From Pseudolactococcus plantarum (GTDB lineage: Bacteria > Bacillota > Bacilli > Lactobacillales > Streptococcaceae), in contig NZ_JXJX01000001.1 of assembly GCF_002441715.1 (NCBI RefSeq), positions 62,001 through 126,000 of the forward strand: a DNA stretch of 64,000 bases, given 5' to 3'. Shown here piece after piece: positions 33,643-42,734 of this stretch. Within the stretch, counting starts at the first letter, position 1. Every line of letters starts with the position of its first letter. The notes beneath the pieces are model-generated. The model made no database searches. It saw only the letters and a program-made list of their open reading frames with translations, and was not told the origin of the DNA. A program made the translations under genes and the position numbers.

Positions 33643-35025
33643 ATGAAAAAACAAAAACAAGAACAAAAATTGCCCTCTGAGATGATGACAGTAGCCTGGG
33701 CAATTACCCTAGCAGGTGTAGCACCAATGTTGGATGCTACCATGATGAATGTAGCAATCAAACCATTAACTCATGCTTTTTCATCAACTTTATTGACTGT
33801 ACAGTGGGGGATGACAGGTTATGTTTTAATGCTTGCAATCGCAACACCTATCTCTGGTTGGTTAATGGACCGATTTGATGGAAAAAAAGTATTGATTTCC
33901 TCTATCATTGCTTTTGGCATGACGTCTGTATTAGCTGGGATGAGTTTTGAAATACGGGTTTTTATTGCTTGCCGATTGTTACAAGGGTTTAGTGCAGGTT
34001 TAATTATGCCAATCATGTCTACTTTGCTTGTGAAAATTGCAGGACCACAAAATATCGCTCGAGTCATCGCAATTGTCACAACTCCTATGATATTTGGTCC
34101 AATATTTGGCCCAGTTTTAGGGGGGGTTATTATTTATTATAGTTCTTGGCGTTGGTTGTTTTTTATTAATGTATTTATTGTAGGGATTACAATAGCTCTA
34201 CTTTCTAGATCTTTACCGCATTTTACACCTTTCAATCCTACTAAAAGATTAGATGTAGTTGGTATTACCTTGTTAGGTGGTATGAGTTTTACTTTAGTTT
34301 TAGGCATGTCTAGACTAGTCGGCCCCAACACTCTTAGCTTCAATCTTTACCTATTAGCTAGTGTATTGATGTTGATAAGCTATGTTGTTTATGATATAAA
34401 ACGGAGTCACCAAACAGTTCTACCACTTTCTCTTTTCCATCATAGGCAATTTAGTGTAACAAGTGTTGGGTTATTTTTTGCAAATATAGCAATTATAGGT
34501 CCTATGCTAATTTTGGCCTTGTTTTTCCAAAATATGTTACATTTGTCAATGATTCGATCTGCTTTAGCCTTGATTCCACAAGGACTAGGCATGTTGATAA
34601 CCAGGCCTTATATTGGCCGGGTGGTTGCTTATATGGGTGCGAAGCGTGTTGTATTATTGAGTATTATGATTGGCATTATCGGTTCGATCCCTCTGGTACT
34701 GATGACAGCAGAAACTAATTTATTTTGGTTAGCTATTTCACTTTTCATTCGTGGAATGAGCGTAGGTGGTATTATGGTGTCGCTATCAAGTGAAGCTTAC
34801 ACAGGATTATCTGATAGGGAATTGCCTTCAGCTAGTGTGGGTATCACGATGATAGAGAATTTAGGTTCAAGTTTTGGGACAGCTTTAGTAGCCATGATTA
34901 CATCTGCCATGATGATCAAAAACGACTTAATTTTGAGTTTTCATACGGTATTTTTGATCTCTATGATGATCCTTGCTGGGATTAGCTTTCCGACAGTTTA
35001 CTTATCCAAGAAAAGTATTAACTAA
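33643..35025 (+). CDS. DHA2-family (14-helix) MFS drug efflux transporter
   Basis: A 460-residue proton-driven efflux pump of the EmrB/QacA type. Motif A is seen as GWLMDRFDGKKVL (about 66-78) and motif C as FGPIFGPVLGG (about 148-158). An acidic residue in the first helix (LDATMMNVA) is typical of DHA2. About 13-14 hydrophobic segments are spread over the length. Its promoter lies in a probable MarR operator, so expression should rise when the MarR protein binds a ligand. Substrate unknown. Confidence 0.92.
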   Translation: MKKQKQEQKLPSEMMTVAWAITLAGVAPMLDATMMNVAIKPLTHAFSSTLLTVQWGMTGYVLMLAIATPISGWLMDRFDGKKVLISSIIAFGMTSVLAGMSFEIRVFIACRLLQGFSAGLIMPIMSTLLVKIAGPQNIARVIAIVTTPMIFGPIFGPVLGGVIIYYSSWRWLFFINVFIVGITIALLSRSLPHFTPFNPTKRLDVVGITLLGGMSFTLVLGMSRLVGPNTLSFNLYLLASVLMLISYVVYDIKRSHQTVLPLSLFHHRQFSVTSVGLFFANIAIIGPMLILALFFQNMLHLSMIRSALALIPQGLGMLITRPYIGRVVAYMGAKRVVLLSIMIGIIGSIPLVLMTAETNLFWLAISLFIRGMSVGGIMVSLSSEAYTGLSDRELPSASVGITMIENLGSSFGTALVAMITSAMMIKNDLILSFHTVFLISMMILAGISFPTVYLSKKSIN

Positions 35026-35143
35026 GATAGATTTCAAGTTTGTTGTAAACTATAAACTATTGAACTTAAGATTAAATCTTTTTACTTGTATATGATAAAT
35101 AAATGTGGTTAAATGAAGTTATAAAAGAAAAGGAGCACTTACA

Positions 35144-35341
35144 ATGGTAGATAACGGACTTAAAGATACACTTAAAGGTAAAGCAAAAGATGTCGCTGGT
35201 ACTGTTACAGGTGACGACAAGAAAAAAGCAGAAGGTATGCTAGATCAAGCAATTGGTAAAGTTAAAGAAGTTGCTGCTGATGCCAAAGAAAAAGCCGAAG
35301 ATGTTATTGATGATGTCAAAGAAAAATTTGACAAGAAATAA
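35144..35341 (+). CDS. CsbD-family stress protein
   Basis: A 65-residue highly charged helical protein: LKDTLKGKAKDVAGTVTGDDKKK at the start matches the CsbD family (general stress response in Bacillus), followed by a Lys/Asp/Ala repeat tail. Function unknown; products of this family accumulate in stress and stationary phase. AAAGGAG lies about 8 bases before the ATG, and two hairpins follow the gene. Confidence 0.93.
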   Translation: MVDNGLKDTLKGKAKDVAGTVTGDDKKKAEGMLDQAIGKVKEVAADAKEKAEDVIDDVKEKFDKK

Positions 35342-35350
35342 CACTAACGA

Positions 35351-35381
35351 AAAATGTTAGGTAATTTCCTAGCATTTTTTT
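35351..35381 (+). terminator. Terminator after the CsbD-family gene
   Basis: AAAATGTTAGG (35351-35361) pairs with CCTAGCATTTT (35368-35378) with one G-U, loop TAATTT, then more T. Confidence 0.85.
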
Positions 35382-35389
35382 CATAGGAT

Positions 35390-35418
35390 AAAAGCACATC
35401 AGACTATGATGTGCTTTT
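35390..35418 (+). terminator. Second hairpin, ending just before the yqeG promoter
   Basis: A perfect 12-bp stem (35390-35401 with 35407-35418), loop GACTA, ending in TTTTA. It overlaps the place where a -35 for yqeG would be, so the yqeG promoter depends on its extended -10. Confidence 0.75.
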
Positions 35419-35419
35419 A

Positions 35420-35428
35420 TGTTATAAT
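35420..35428 (+). promoter_or_regulatory. Extended -10 promoter of yqeG, 7 bases before its ATG
   Basis: TGTTATAAT (hexamer 35423-35428). The yqeG ATG at 35436 would be at or next to the transcription start, leaving no room for a leader. Confidence 0.7.
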
Positions 35429-35435
35429 AAGAAGC

Positions 35436-35963
35436 ATGAGCATTGAAAATTATAAACCAGATTTTTTGTTACAAGCTGTTTATCAGCTGGATGCTGAAAG
35501 TTTGAAGCGGCATCAAATTCATGCTGTTTTAGTAGATTTAGATAATACATTAACTGCATGGAATAATCGAGAAGGTACAGATGAGATGCGTGCTTGGCTT
35601 GAGGAGATGAAAGCGACAAATATTAAAGTTGTCGTCGTGTCCAACAATAATTATGCACGGGTTAAGCGAGCAGTCGAACGCTTTGATGTTGCGTTTATTA
35701 GTCGTGCAATGAAACCATTTGATACTGGCATCAAAAAAGCATTGACATTAGTAGATGAAAAACCAGAACATGTGATCATGGTTGGTGATCAGCTCATGAC
35801 AGATATACGGGCAGCTAAACGTGCGGGGATACGTAGTGTCTTAGTCAAGCCCCTTGTCGAATCAGATGCATGGAATACAAAAGTAAATCGTGCACGCGAA
35901 CGTCGTGTGTGGCGGAAATTGATAGAAAAATATGGAGAACCTGAGTGGCAGAACGCGATTTAG
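35436..35963 (+). CDS. yqeG: YqeG family HAD-superfamily phosphatase
   Basis: A 175-residue HAD hydrolase. Motif I is LVDLDNTLTAW (nucleophile Asp in DLDNT), motif II VVSNN, and motif III/IV region KPFDTG...VMVGDQLMTDIRAAKRAG. Start at 35436 (MSIENYKPDF); ten further in-frame codons upstream would lie within the promoter. It overlaps yqeH by 19 bases, the conserved order in Firmicutes. The family acts on phosphorylated small molecules; the substrate is not known from sequence. Confidence 0.93.
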   Translation: MSIENYKPDFLLQAVYQLDAESLKRHQIHAVLVDLDNTLTAWNNREGTDEMRAWLEEMKATNIKVVVVSNNNYARVKRAVERFDVAFISRAMKPFDTGIKKALTLVDEKPEHVIMVGDQLMTDIRAAKRAGIRSVLVKPLVESDAWNTKVNRARERRVWRKLIEKYGEPEWQNAI

Positions 35964-37072
35964 CAGTAGAAGAGTTACGCTGTATTGGCTGTGGTGTACA
36001 AATACAGACGACAGAGAAAGAGGGTTTAGGCTACACCCCTAAATCAGCTTTAGAAAAAGGTCTTGAGACTGGAGAATTATACTGTCAGCGGTGTTTTCGT
36101 CTCCGCCATTACAATGAGATCGCAAGTGTCAATATCAGTGATGATGAATTTTTAAGATTATTGAGCGAAGTTGGAGAAACAGATGCATTAGTCGTTAATG
36201 TCATTGATATTTTTGACTTTAATGGCTCGGTGATACCTGGTCTTTCTCGATTTGTTTCAGACAATGATATCTTATTGGTTGGGAATAAGCGTGATATTTT
36301 ACCAAAAGCGGTTAAATCAAGTAAGGTCAAAAACTGGTTGCGAGAACGTGCACATGAAGCAGGTTTACGTCCTGTTGATATTGTCCTCACAAGTGCACAT
36401 CATAAAGATGATGTATCAGAGTTGATGTTAGAGATCGAAAAATATCGTCATGGTCGTGATGTCTACGTTGTTGGTGTGACAAATGTTGGTAAATCAACTT
36501 TGATTAACGCCATTATCAAACACGCCACAGGTGATAGTGATGTCATCACAACGAGTCGCTTCCCAGGGACAACACTAGACAAGATAGAGATTCCGTTAGA
36601 TGACGGTAGTTATATCGTAGATACCCCAGGGATTATTCATAGACATCAGATGGCACATTTTGTAGGGCCAGATGATTTAAAATTAGTTAGTCCTAAAAAG
36701 GAAATCAAACCAAAAACCTACCAATTAAATGCTGGTCAAACCTTGTTTATGGGCGGTCTAGCTAGATTTGATTATCTTCAGGGTGACAAACAAGGAATGA
36801 CAGGATTTTTCGATAATCATCTTAATATCCACAGAACCAAGCTTGATGGTGCAGATGCTTTTTATGATAAACACAAAGGTGGCCTACTTGCACCACCACA
36901 CGCGGATGATTTAGCGACGTTTCCAAAACTCGTTCGTAAAGAGTTCTCAATCAAAGAAAAATCAGATATTGTATTTTCTGGTCTGGGCTGGATTCGTGTC
37001 ATGAATCATGGTGTTGTTGCGGCATGGGTACCTGAGGGTGTTGATGTCTTAATCCGAAAAGCATTGGTATAA
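35945..37072 (+). CDS. yqeH: Ribosome biogenesis GTPase YqeH
   Basis: A 375-residue circularly permuted GTPase needed for 30S subunit assembly. N-terminal zinc finger CIGCG...YCQRCF (about 12-55), then G4 VGNKRD, G5, G1 GVTNVGKSTL (about 177-186) and G3 DTPGI. It begins with GTG at 35945, inside the yqeG 3' end, with GGAG 8 bases upstream. The C-terminal TRAP-like RNA-binding domain is complete and the length is normal. Confidence 0.95.
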   Translation: MAERDLAVEELRCIGCGVQIQTTEKEGLGYTPKSALEKGLETGELYCQRCFRLRHYNEIASVNISDDEFLRLLSEVGETDALVVNVIDIFDFNGSVIPGLSRFVSDNDILLVGNKRDILPKAVKSSKVKNWLRERAHEAGLRPVDIVLTSAHHKDDVSELMLEIEKYRHGRDVYVVGVTNVGKSTLINAIIKHATGDSDVITTSRFPGTTLDKIEIPLDDGSYIVDTPGIIHRHQMAHFVGPDDLKLVSPKKEIKPKTYQLNAGQTLFMGGLARFDYLQGDKQGMTGFFDNHLNIHRTKLDGADAFYDKHKGGLLAPPHADDLATFPKLVRKEFSIKEKSDIVFSGLGWIRVMNHGVVAAWVPEGVDVLIRKALV

Positions 37073-37119
37073 CAGACCGATACAATAGTTTAGCGCAAGG
37101 CGCATACAGAAAGAATAAA

Positions 37120-37428
37120 ATGGAATTAACAGGAAAACAAAAACGCTACCTTCGCGCGCAAGCGCATCATTTGACACCGATTGTACAAATCGGAAAAGGT
37201 GGCTTAACAAATGAAATCAAAACTAGCATTCGTAATGCCTTAGATGCACGTGAACTGATTAAAGTCACAATTTTACAAAACTCTGACGCTGATATTGATG
37301 ATGTGGCAGCAGAAATAGAAGAAATGTCTTTTGATGTTGTTCAAAAAATTGGCCGTATTTTGGTTGTATTCAAGGTAGCTGAAAAACGTGAAAATCGCAA
37401 GATTTCCCTTGACGTAAAAGCTATTTAA
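37120..37428 (+). CDS. yhbY: YhbY-family RNA-binding protein (CRM domain)
   Basis: A 102-residue CRM-domain protein that binds pre-50S ribosomal particles. The whole protein is one domain: TGKQKRYLRAQAHHLTPIVQ and the GKGGLT loop (about 28-33) that contacts RNA. It lies 47 bases after yqeH in the conserved island. Confidence 0.95.
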   Translation: MELTGKQKRYLRAQAHHLTPIVQIGKGGLTNEIKTSIRNALDARELIKVTILQNSDADIDDVAAEIEEMSFDVVQKIGRILVVFKVAEKRENRKISLDVKAI

Positions 37429-37547
37429 CGCAATCATTAGCGTTACCGTGCTGACCAGCTGAGTTGATCGGCGTAGGTATTTGGACGTTTCGTGATAAAA
37501 ATGTCCTGATGCTGTTTGATTAATCGTACATCAATAAAGGAGAGGTT

Positions 37548-38150
37548 ATGGGAATTGAACTGCTGACACCCTATACTAAAGTTGAACTTGATTCGCAGCA
37601 GACAAAAAAACGAAAACAAATTGGTCTTTTTCTTGGAAAATTTGCACCGATTCATGTCGCACATCTTGTGATTGCTGATCAAGTACGCCGAGAGTTAAAC
37701 CTTGAGCGTGTCCTTTTTATGCCAGAGTTTGATGATAAAAAAGGGACAATCATTAGTCTATTATCACGTGCCTTAAAAGGATATGACGGGTTTGGTATCG
37801 ATAGGTCGAGACTGAATAATCGTGCGCAAACCTTGATTGAAACAATGCGTGAGCTAACTGAAAATCATCAAGATACTGATTTTTATTTTATAATGGGTAG
37901 CGATATGGTCGGATATCTTTCACAACACGAGGATGCGGTAGCCTTAGCCGAATTAGTGCAGCTAGTTGGTGTGCAAAGACCAGGATTTAGAACAGGTACT
38001 TCTCTGCCTATTTTATGGGTGGATGTCCCACAGATAGCTATCTCGTCTACAGGGTTAAGAGAGATGATGCATCAAGGCATTACACCCCAATTTTTGATAC
38101 CTGATGCAGTACTTGAATTTATCAAAGAACGGAGTTTATATGGTCTTTGA
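37548..38150 (+). CDS. nadD: Nicotinate-nucleotide adenylyltransferase NadD
   Basis: A 200-residue nucleotidyltransferase that makes deamido-NAD from nicotinate mononucleotide and ATP. A Firmicutes-type N-terminal extension (MGIELLTPYTKVEL, residues 1-25) precedes the catalytic loop. ISSTGLREM near 170 and FIMGSDMVGYL near 115 are the expected family motifs. The phosphate loop is unusual: GLFLGKFAPIHVAH replaces the common GGxFNPxHxGH form. GGAGAGG precedes the ATG. It overlaps yqeK by 11 bases. The 37429-37547 gap shows no gene. Confidence 0.93.
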   Translation: MGIELLTPYTKVELDSQQTKKRKQIGLFLGKFAPIHVAHLVIADQVRRELNLERVLFMPEFDDKKGTIISLLSRALKGYDGFGIDRSRLNNRAQTLIETMRELTENHQDTDFYFIMGSDMVGYLSQHEDAVALAELVQLVGVQRPGFRTGTSLPILWVDVPQIAISSTGLREMMHQGITPQFLIPDAVLEFIKERSLYGL

Positions 38151-38751
38151 AGCAAACATAGGAGCACCTATTAATCGAGATGACTTACTAGAGAAGCTAT
38201 CGGCAAATTTATCAGAAAAGCGATTTTTACATGTACAAAATGTCGCAGCAACAGCAAAAAAATTAGCTGAGCATTGGGGCTATTTAGCTGTTGAGAAAGC
38301 TGAGTTAGCTGGTTTACTACATGATTATGCTAAAGAAGAAACAGACGAAACCTTTAAGGACTTGATCCATAAATACAAACTTGATCCGGCATTACTGGAG
38401 TGGAATAATAATATTTGGCATGGTGTCGTTGGGATTTATAAGATACAAGAAGATTTTGGTATCACTGATCCTGAACTATTGCGGGCAATAGAAATCCATA
38501 CAATCGGTAGTTCTGAGATGGGTTTGCTGGATAAGATTTTATATGTTGCGGATTATATCGAGGATAGTAGGTCCTTTGAGGGTGTAGAGACAGCAAGATC
38601 ACTAGCTTATGAAGATTTAGATGCTGCTGTTGCTTATGAAACGCTACATACCGTTTTATTTCTTGCGCAAAAACAGGTTCAGATATACCCACAAACGATT
38701 ATAACTTATAATGCGTATGTAGATAAGTTGCGCACAAAAAATAGGAGTTAG
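38140..38751 (+). CDS. yqeK: HD-domain bis(5'-nucleosyl)-tetraphosphatase YqeK
   Basis: A 203-residue HD-domain metalloenzyme that symmetrically splits Ap4A. Metal ligands are visible in RFLHVQNVA, LLHDYAKEE and HGVVG plus a distal D in YVADYIEDSR. Start at 38140, with GGAG 5 bases upstream and an overlap with nadD; earlier in-frame codons belong to nadD. It is followed by rsfS as in most Firmicutes. Confidence 0.95.
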   Translation: MVFEANIGAPINRDDLLEKLSANLSEKRFLHVQNVAATAKKLAEHWGYLAVEKAELAGLLHDYAKEETDETFKDLIHKYKLDPALLEWNNNIWHGVVGIYKIQEDFGITDPELLRAIEIHTIGSSEMGLLDKILYVADYIEDSRSFEGVETARSLAYEDLDAAVAYETLHTVLFLAQKQVQIYPQTIITYNAYVDKLRTKNRS

Positions 38752-38792
38752 CTTATATTTCATAAGCTTAATATAGAAAGACAAATAATAGA

Positions 38793-39149
38793 ATGACAGA
38801 ACAAAATGTACTAGAAACAGTAGTAAAAGCTGCTGATGCTAAAAAAGCGATTGGGATTATAGCACTTGATATGAGAGAAGTGAGTGGGGTTATGGATACC
38901 CTGGTTGTGATGGAGGGGATGAATGCCCGCCAGATCGATGCTATCGTAGATAATATTACAGAGGCCATCAAAAAAGATGGTGGTGATATTCACGGTGTAG
39001 AAGGGTCAGGAGCAGATGGTTGGGTTTTAATTGACTTGATTGATACTGTAATCAACGTCATGAACAACGACTCAAGGTTGACTTATGCTTTAGAAAGATT
39101 ATGGCATGATGCACCAGAAATTGACCTTAACTCATGGGTAACTGACTAG
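38793..39149 (+). CDS. rsfS: Ribosomal silencing factor RsfS
   Basis: A 118-residue protein that binds ribosomal protein L14 (uL14) and blocks subunit joining during starvation. The core ALDMREVSGVMDTLVVMEG and GSGADGWVLIDLIDTVINVM matches the family; the usual VHIF is INVM here. Ends with YALERLWHDAPEIDL, which is typical. Confidence 0.95.
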   Translation: MTEQNVLETVVKAADAKKAIGIIALDMREVSGVMDTLVVMEGMNARQIDAIVDNITEAIKKDGGDIHGVEGSGADGWVLIDLIDTVINVMNNDSRLTYALERLWHDAPEIDLNSWVTD

Positions 39150-39165
39150 ATAGAAAAAGAGAAAA

Positions 39166-39918
39166 ATGGATAATTATCAAGAATTTGCGCGAGTTTATGA
39201 TACGATTATGGATGATGAGCTGTATAATGCTTGGCATCAATTTTCACGTGATCATTTGCCGCCACAGACACATGATATTTTGGAGCTTGCCTGTGGGACT
39301 GGAAAATTGTCTATCAAGTTTGCTAAAGATGGCTATGCTGTGACTGGTCTTGATTTGTCAGAAGAGATGTTAACAATCGCTTATAATCGTGCCTTGGAAG
39401 AATTAGAAGATGCTGTAGGCATCGGATTTATCGAAGGTGATATGCGAGATTTGAGTAACGTTGGGACCTATGATGCGGTAACGTGCTATAGCGACAGTAT
39501 CTGTTATATGCCTGATCGTAAAGCAGTGCAAGAAGTTTTTGATGGCGTATGGAATTGCCTTAATCCAGATGGTATTTTTATTTTTGATGTGCATAGTGTA
39601 CATCAAGTTGATCGTGTTTTTCCAGGCTATGCTTATCATGAAAATGAAGAAGAATTTGCCTTTATCTGGGATTCTTTTCCAGGAGAAAAATCGCATAGTA
39701 TCACGCATGAATTAACGTTTTTTGTTAAGGATGCAGAAGGTAAATTTGAACGGCGTGATGAAGTGCATGAGGAGCGGACGTATTCGATCGATAATTATTT
39801 GACCATGTTAGATAACGCAGGGTTTGTGAATATCAGTGTTCATGCTGATTTTAAGGATACGATACCTACGGAATCAGATGAGAGTGCGCGTTGGTTCTTT
39901 ATTGCGCATAAAGGATAA
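39166..39918 (+). CDS. SAM-dependent class I methyltransferase (YqeM-like)
   Basis: A 250-residue Rossmann-fold methyltransferase. SAM motif I is ILELACGTGKLSIKFA (about 39-54), motif II VTGLDLSEEML (about 60-70), and a GDMRDLSNVG acidic loop near 98. It lies 16 bases after rsfS, the usual place of yqeM. The substrate is unknown. Confidence 0.92.
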   Translation: MDNYQEFARVYDTIMDDELYNAWHQFSRDHLPPQTHDILELACGTGKLSIKFAKDGYAVTGLDLSEEMLTIAYNRALEELEDAVGIGFIEGDMRDLSNVGTYDAVTCYSDSICYMPDRKAVQEVFDGVWNCLNPDGIFIFDVHSVHQVDRVFPGYAYHENEEEFAFIWDSFPGEKSHSITHELTFFVKDAEGKFERRDEVHEERTYSIDNYLTMLDNAGFVNISVHADFKDTIPTESDESARWFFIAHKG

Positions 39919-39922
39919 TATG

Positions 39923-39950
39923 TTGAGCTTAGCTAAAATCATGTTATACT
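39923..39950 (+). promoter_or_regulatory. Promoter before the 40016 membrane protein gene
   Basis: TTGAGC (39923-39928), 16 bases, TGT-TATACT (hexamer 39945-39950, extended). It would start a transcript for the 40016 gene and tmcAL. Confidence 0.65.
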
Positions 39951-40015
39951 GGGGTTAAGAGTTTATCATATAATTGATTACTAAATCATAAAAGGATAAA
40001 AGAGAGGAGAAGAAG

Positions 40016-40648
40016 ATGAGTTATTGGTTTTTAATCGTGTTAATCGGTATTGTTGGTTATCTAGTACAAAATACAAAATTTATTAAGATACCAGGATGGC
40101 TACAGGTTATCTTTTGGTTGATTATGCTCAGTTTGGTATCCAAAATATCTGATACATTAACAGGTATCTTGTTTATCGGATTGATTGTTTGGTGGTTGAT
40201 CAGGCGTAAAAACTGTAAAAGAAAACGTGATCAACTAGCAGAAGCGTCAACAAATGCTGATCAAGGATTTCCATATGACGTTCCTGAAGATCCGATTAAA
40301 CGCTATGCTTCTACACCAAATAGGCAAGCTGCTTTAGCTGAACTCAAGAGTTCTCCTAAAGAGTTAGTCAAATACATTCATCAAGAAATCGATACGTTTT
40401 TCATGAATGAATGGGCTAAAATGTCTGCTATCTATTCTGATCAAAAAGGGCAATTTGATGAAGATGTTCGCGATAATGCGGGCCATCAAATGCGTGAAAT
40501 TTTAGATGCCATATTTGCTAAATTTGCTAAACAACAACGTGCAGCTTTAGCTGAAAAACAGTCTATTAATGAAGAATTAAAAGGCAAACATAAAGAAGAG
40601 ATTGATATTGCCATGCAGGTTTATGAAAAGTGGCAGGATAAGTCATGA
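40016..40648 (+). CDS. Membrane protein of unknown function, coupled to tmcAL
   Basis: A 210-residue protein. Residues 1-65 hold two or three closely spaced hydrophobic segments (YWFLIVLIGIVGYLVQ; LQVIFWLIMLSLV; GILFIGLIVWWLI) followed by a basic stop-transfer (RRKNCKRKR). The remaining 145 residues are a charged helical cytosolic domain. GAGGAGAAG gives the ribosome site, and its stop overlaps the tmcAL start (ATGA), so the two are made together. I do not recognise the family. Confidence 0.75.
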   Translation: MSYWFLIVLIGIVGYLVQNTKFIKIPGWLQVIFWLIMLSLVSKISDTLTGILFIGLIVWWLIRRKNCKRKRDQLAEASTNADQGFPYDVPEDPIKRYASTPNRQAALAELKSSPKELVKYIHQEIDTFFMNEWAKMSAIYSDQKGQFDEDVRDNAGHQMREILDAIFAKFAKQQRAALAEKQSINEELKGKHKEEIDIAMQVYEKWQDKS

Positions 40649-41733
40649 TTTCAGGTGTTATTGCTGAATTCAACCCGTTTCATAATGGTCATCGCTATCT
40701 TTTGTCTCAAGCTTCAGGTTTGAAGATTGTCTTGATGAGTGGTAACTGGATGCAGCGTGGAGAACCTGCAATTGTAGATAAATGGGTACGTGCAAAAATG
40801 GCTTTAGAAAATGGCGCTGACATTGTTTGTGAGCTGCCTTTTTTTGCAAGTGTCCAAAGTGCTGATTATTTTGCTAGATATGCGATTGAGCTGTTAGTTG
40901 ATCTTGGTATTAATCAGCTTGTTTTTGGCACTGATACCACAAGTGTTGATTATCAAGGCCTAAAGCACTTATATCAGACACAAGAAAAAGAGATGCAAGC
41001 ATTTTTAGCTACTTTACCAGATCATTTGTCTTATCCTCAAAAAACACAAAAAATGTGGGAGAAATTTACAGGTATACACTTTGATGGTGAGACACCTAAC
41101 CATATTTTAGGTCTTGCTTATACCAAGGCTATTGCGAGTATTTGTCCACAAATAACCTTACAAGCTGTCACACGAGTGGGTGCTGGATTTCATGATCAAG
41201 CATTGTCTTCATTTGCTTCTGCAACAGCGATTCGAGCACATGTTGGTCAAGATTTGTCTGATGTGATGCCAAGTTTTGAATTGTTTCAATCAGCACCAAA
41301 AGTGACTTGGTCGGCTTATTTTGCTTTACTGCAGTACAAGTTAACGTCATCTAGTATCATAGAATTAATAGATATTTTCCAAGTTAATGAAGAGCTTGCT
41401 GTCAGGTTAAAGAGAGAGATAAAACGTGTGCATACGATAGATGACTTGGTAAATCAAGTAGCAACCAAGCGCTATACAAAAGCACGTGTGAGAAGGATAT
41501 TAACCTATATTTTGGTTAATGTCAGCCATAAGCAAGCTTTTGTAAAGCCAAAACCACATATTCTAGGCTTTTCAGAATCGGGTCAAGCTCATCTCAAGAA
41601 GTTTGATGTCGTGACAAAAGTGGGTAAAAGTTATGAAGATAGCTTGACACTACAAGCTGATGAAATCTACAAGTTGGGGAATCCTAATTTAGCAGAGCAA
41701 AACTTTGGGCGCAGACCGATTATCATCAAATAG
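40645..41733 (+). CDS. tmcAL: tRNA(Met) cytidine acetate ligase TmcAL (YlbM)
   Basis: A 362-residue nucleotidyltransferase-like enzyme that uses acetate and ATP to make N4-acetylcytidine at the wobble base of elongator tRNA-Met. ISGVIAEFNPFHNGHRYLL at the N-terminus gives the HxGH nucleotide-binding motif, with SGNWMQRGEPAIVDKW and SATAIRAHV as further family blocks. It is slightly shorter than some homologues (about 390) but complete. It is translationally coupled to the preceding membrane protein. Confidence 0.94.
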   Translation: MISGVIAEFNPFHNGHRYLLSQASGLKIVLMSGNWMQRGEPAIVDKWVRAKMALENGADIVCELPFFASVQSADYFARYAIELLVDLGINQLVFGTDTTSVDYQGLKHLYQTQEKEMQAFLATLPDHLSYPQKTQKMWEKFTGIHFDGETPNHILGLAYTKAIASICPQITLQAVTRVGAGFHDQALSSFASATAIRAHVGQDLSDVMPSFELFQSAPKVTWSAYFALLQYKLTSSSIIELIDIFQVNEELAVRLKREIKRVHTIDDLVNQVATKRYTKARVRRILTYILVNVSHKQAFVKPKPHILGFSESGQAHLKKFDVVTKVGKSYEDSLTLQADEIYKLGNPNLAEQNFGRRPIIIK

Positions 41734-41846
41734 CGTTTCTAGGCGGTACTGGTATCCTGTAAACCAGTTTACAATGATAGCAAGCGTGGTGATGTGCTAT
41801 AAGCTGAACAATTTTTTAGTCATCACCAAACAATCACAAAAAAATA

Positions 41847-41855
41847 TGATAAAAT
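41847..41855 (+). promoter_or_regulatory. Extended -10 promoter of the YebC-family gene
   Basis: TGATAAAAT (hexamer 41850-41855), 42 bases before the ATG at 41898. The 41734-41849 gap otherwise holds only weak inverted repeats (for example ACTGG/CCAGT). Confidence 0.6.
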
Positions 41856-41897
41856 AGTATAGAATAATCATCAAGGGATTAGAAAGAAGGCAATATA

Positions 41898-42614
41898 ATG
41901 GGACGCAAATGGGCGAATATCGTTGCAAAAAAAACAGCAAAAGATGGTGCAAACTCGAAAGTTTACGCTAAATTCGGTGTAGAAATCTATGCAGCGGCTA
42001 AGCAAGGTGATCCAGATCCTGAGTCAAATACAAAACTTAAATTTACGATTGAACGTGCTAAACAAGCACAAGTGCCGCGTCATATTATTGATAAGGCTAT
42101 CGATAAAGCTAAAGGTAGTAGTGATGAAACCTTTACAGAAGGACGTTACGAAGGATTTGGTCCTAATGGCTCGATGGTCATCGTTGACACATTGACAACA
42201 AATGTTAACCGGACTGCTGCTAATGTTCGTGCTGCCTATAATAAAAATGGTGGTAACTTTGGTGCTTCAGGTTCTGTATCTTACTTATTTGATCAAACAG
42301 GTGTTATCGGATTTAGTGGCAACACTGTCGATGAGATTTTTGAATATCTTTTAGATAAAGAAATCGATGTACGTGATGTTGAACAACAAGAAGATCAAGT
42401 CATTGTCTATACTGAACCAGAAGCCCTACACAAAGCAATTGCAGCATTACGTGAGTATGGCATATCAGAATTTAGTGTATCAGAACTTGAGATGATACCA
42501 CAGAGTGAGGTAGAATTATCTGCTGAGGATTTGGAAACGTTTGAAAAACTGATTGATGCTTTGGAAGATGATGAAGACGTTCAAAAAGTCTATCATAACG
42601 TATCAGACTTCTAA
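41898..42614 (+). CDS. YebC/PmpR-family (TACO1-type) protein
   Basis: A 238-residue protein of the YebC family, which has members called transcriptional regulators and others that help ribosomes pass proline-rich stretches. [31 protein letters not shown] is the short-N-terminus type (YeeN/YebC-II like). The three-domain length and the acidic C-terminal end ([15 protein letters not shown]) are standard. GAAAGAAGG precedes the ATG. It is a single gene with promoter and terminator. Confidence 0.93.
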   Translation: MGRKWANIVAKKTAKDGANSKVYAKFGVEIYAAAKQGDPDPESNTKLKFTIERAKQAQVPRHIIDKAIDKAKGSSDETFTEGRYEGFGPNGSMVIVDTLTTNVNRTAANVRAAYNKNGGNFGASGSVSYLFDQTGVIGFSGNTVDEIFEYLLDKEIDVRDVEQQEDQVIVYTEPEALHKAIAALREYGISEFSVSELEMIPQSEVELSAEDLETFEKLIDALEDDEDVQKVYHNVSDF

Positions 42615-42650
42615 AAATCTAGTCATCATAATGCGTGCATATGTAAAGCG

Positions 42651-42686
42651 AAAAAAGAAACAGTGACGTGTCACTGTTTCTTTTTT
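42651..42686. terminator. Bidirectional terminator between the YebC-family gene and the leftward hydrolase gene
   Basis: A perfect 17-bp stem (42651-42667 with 42670-42686), A-rich left and T-rich right, between convergent genes. Confidence 0.9.
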
Positions 42687-42734
42687 GTATGATAAAAAAT
42701 TATCTATTGACAACTTTTATCTTGGGATGAGTGT

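Noticed and set aside
41740-41830. Inverted repeats ACTGG/CCAGT and TGGTGATG/CATCACCA after tmcAL
   Set aside because: Short arms, long loop in one case, and no T-run; not convincing as terminator or riboswitch.
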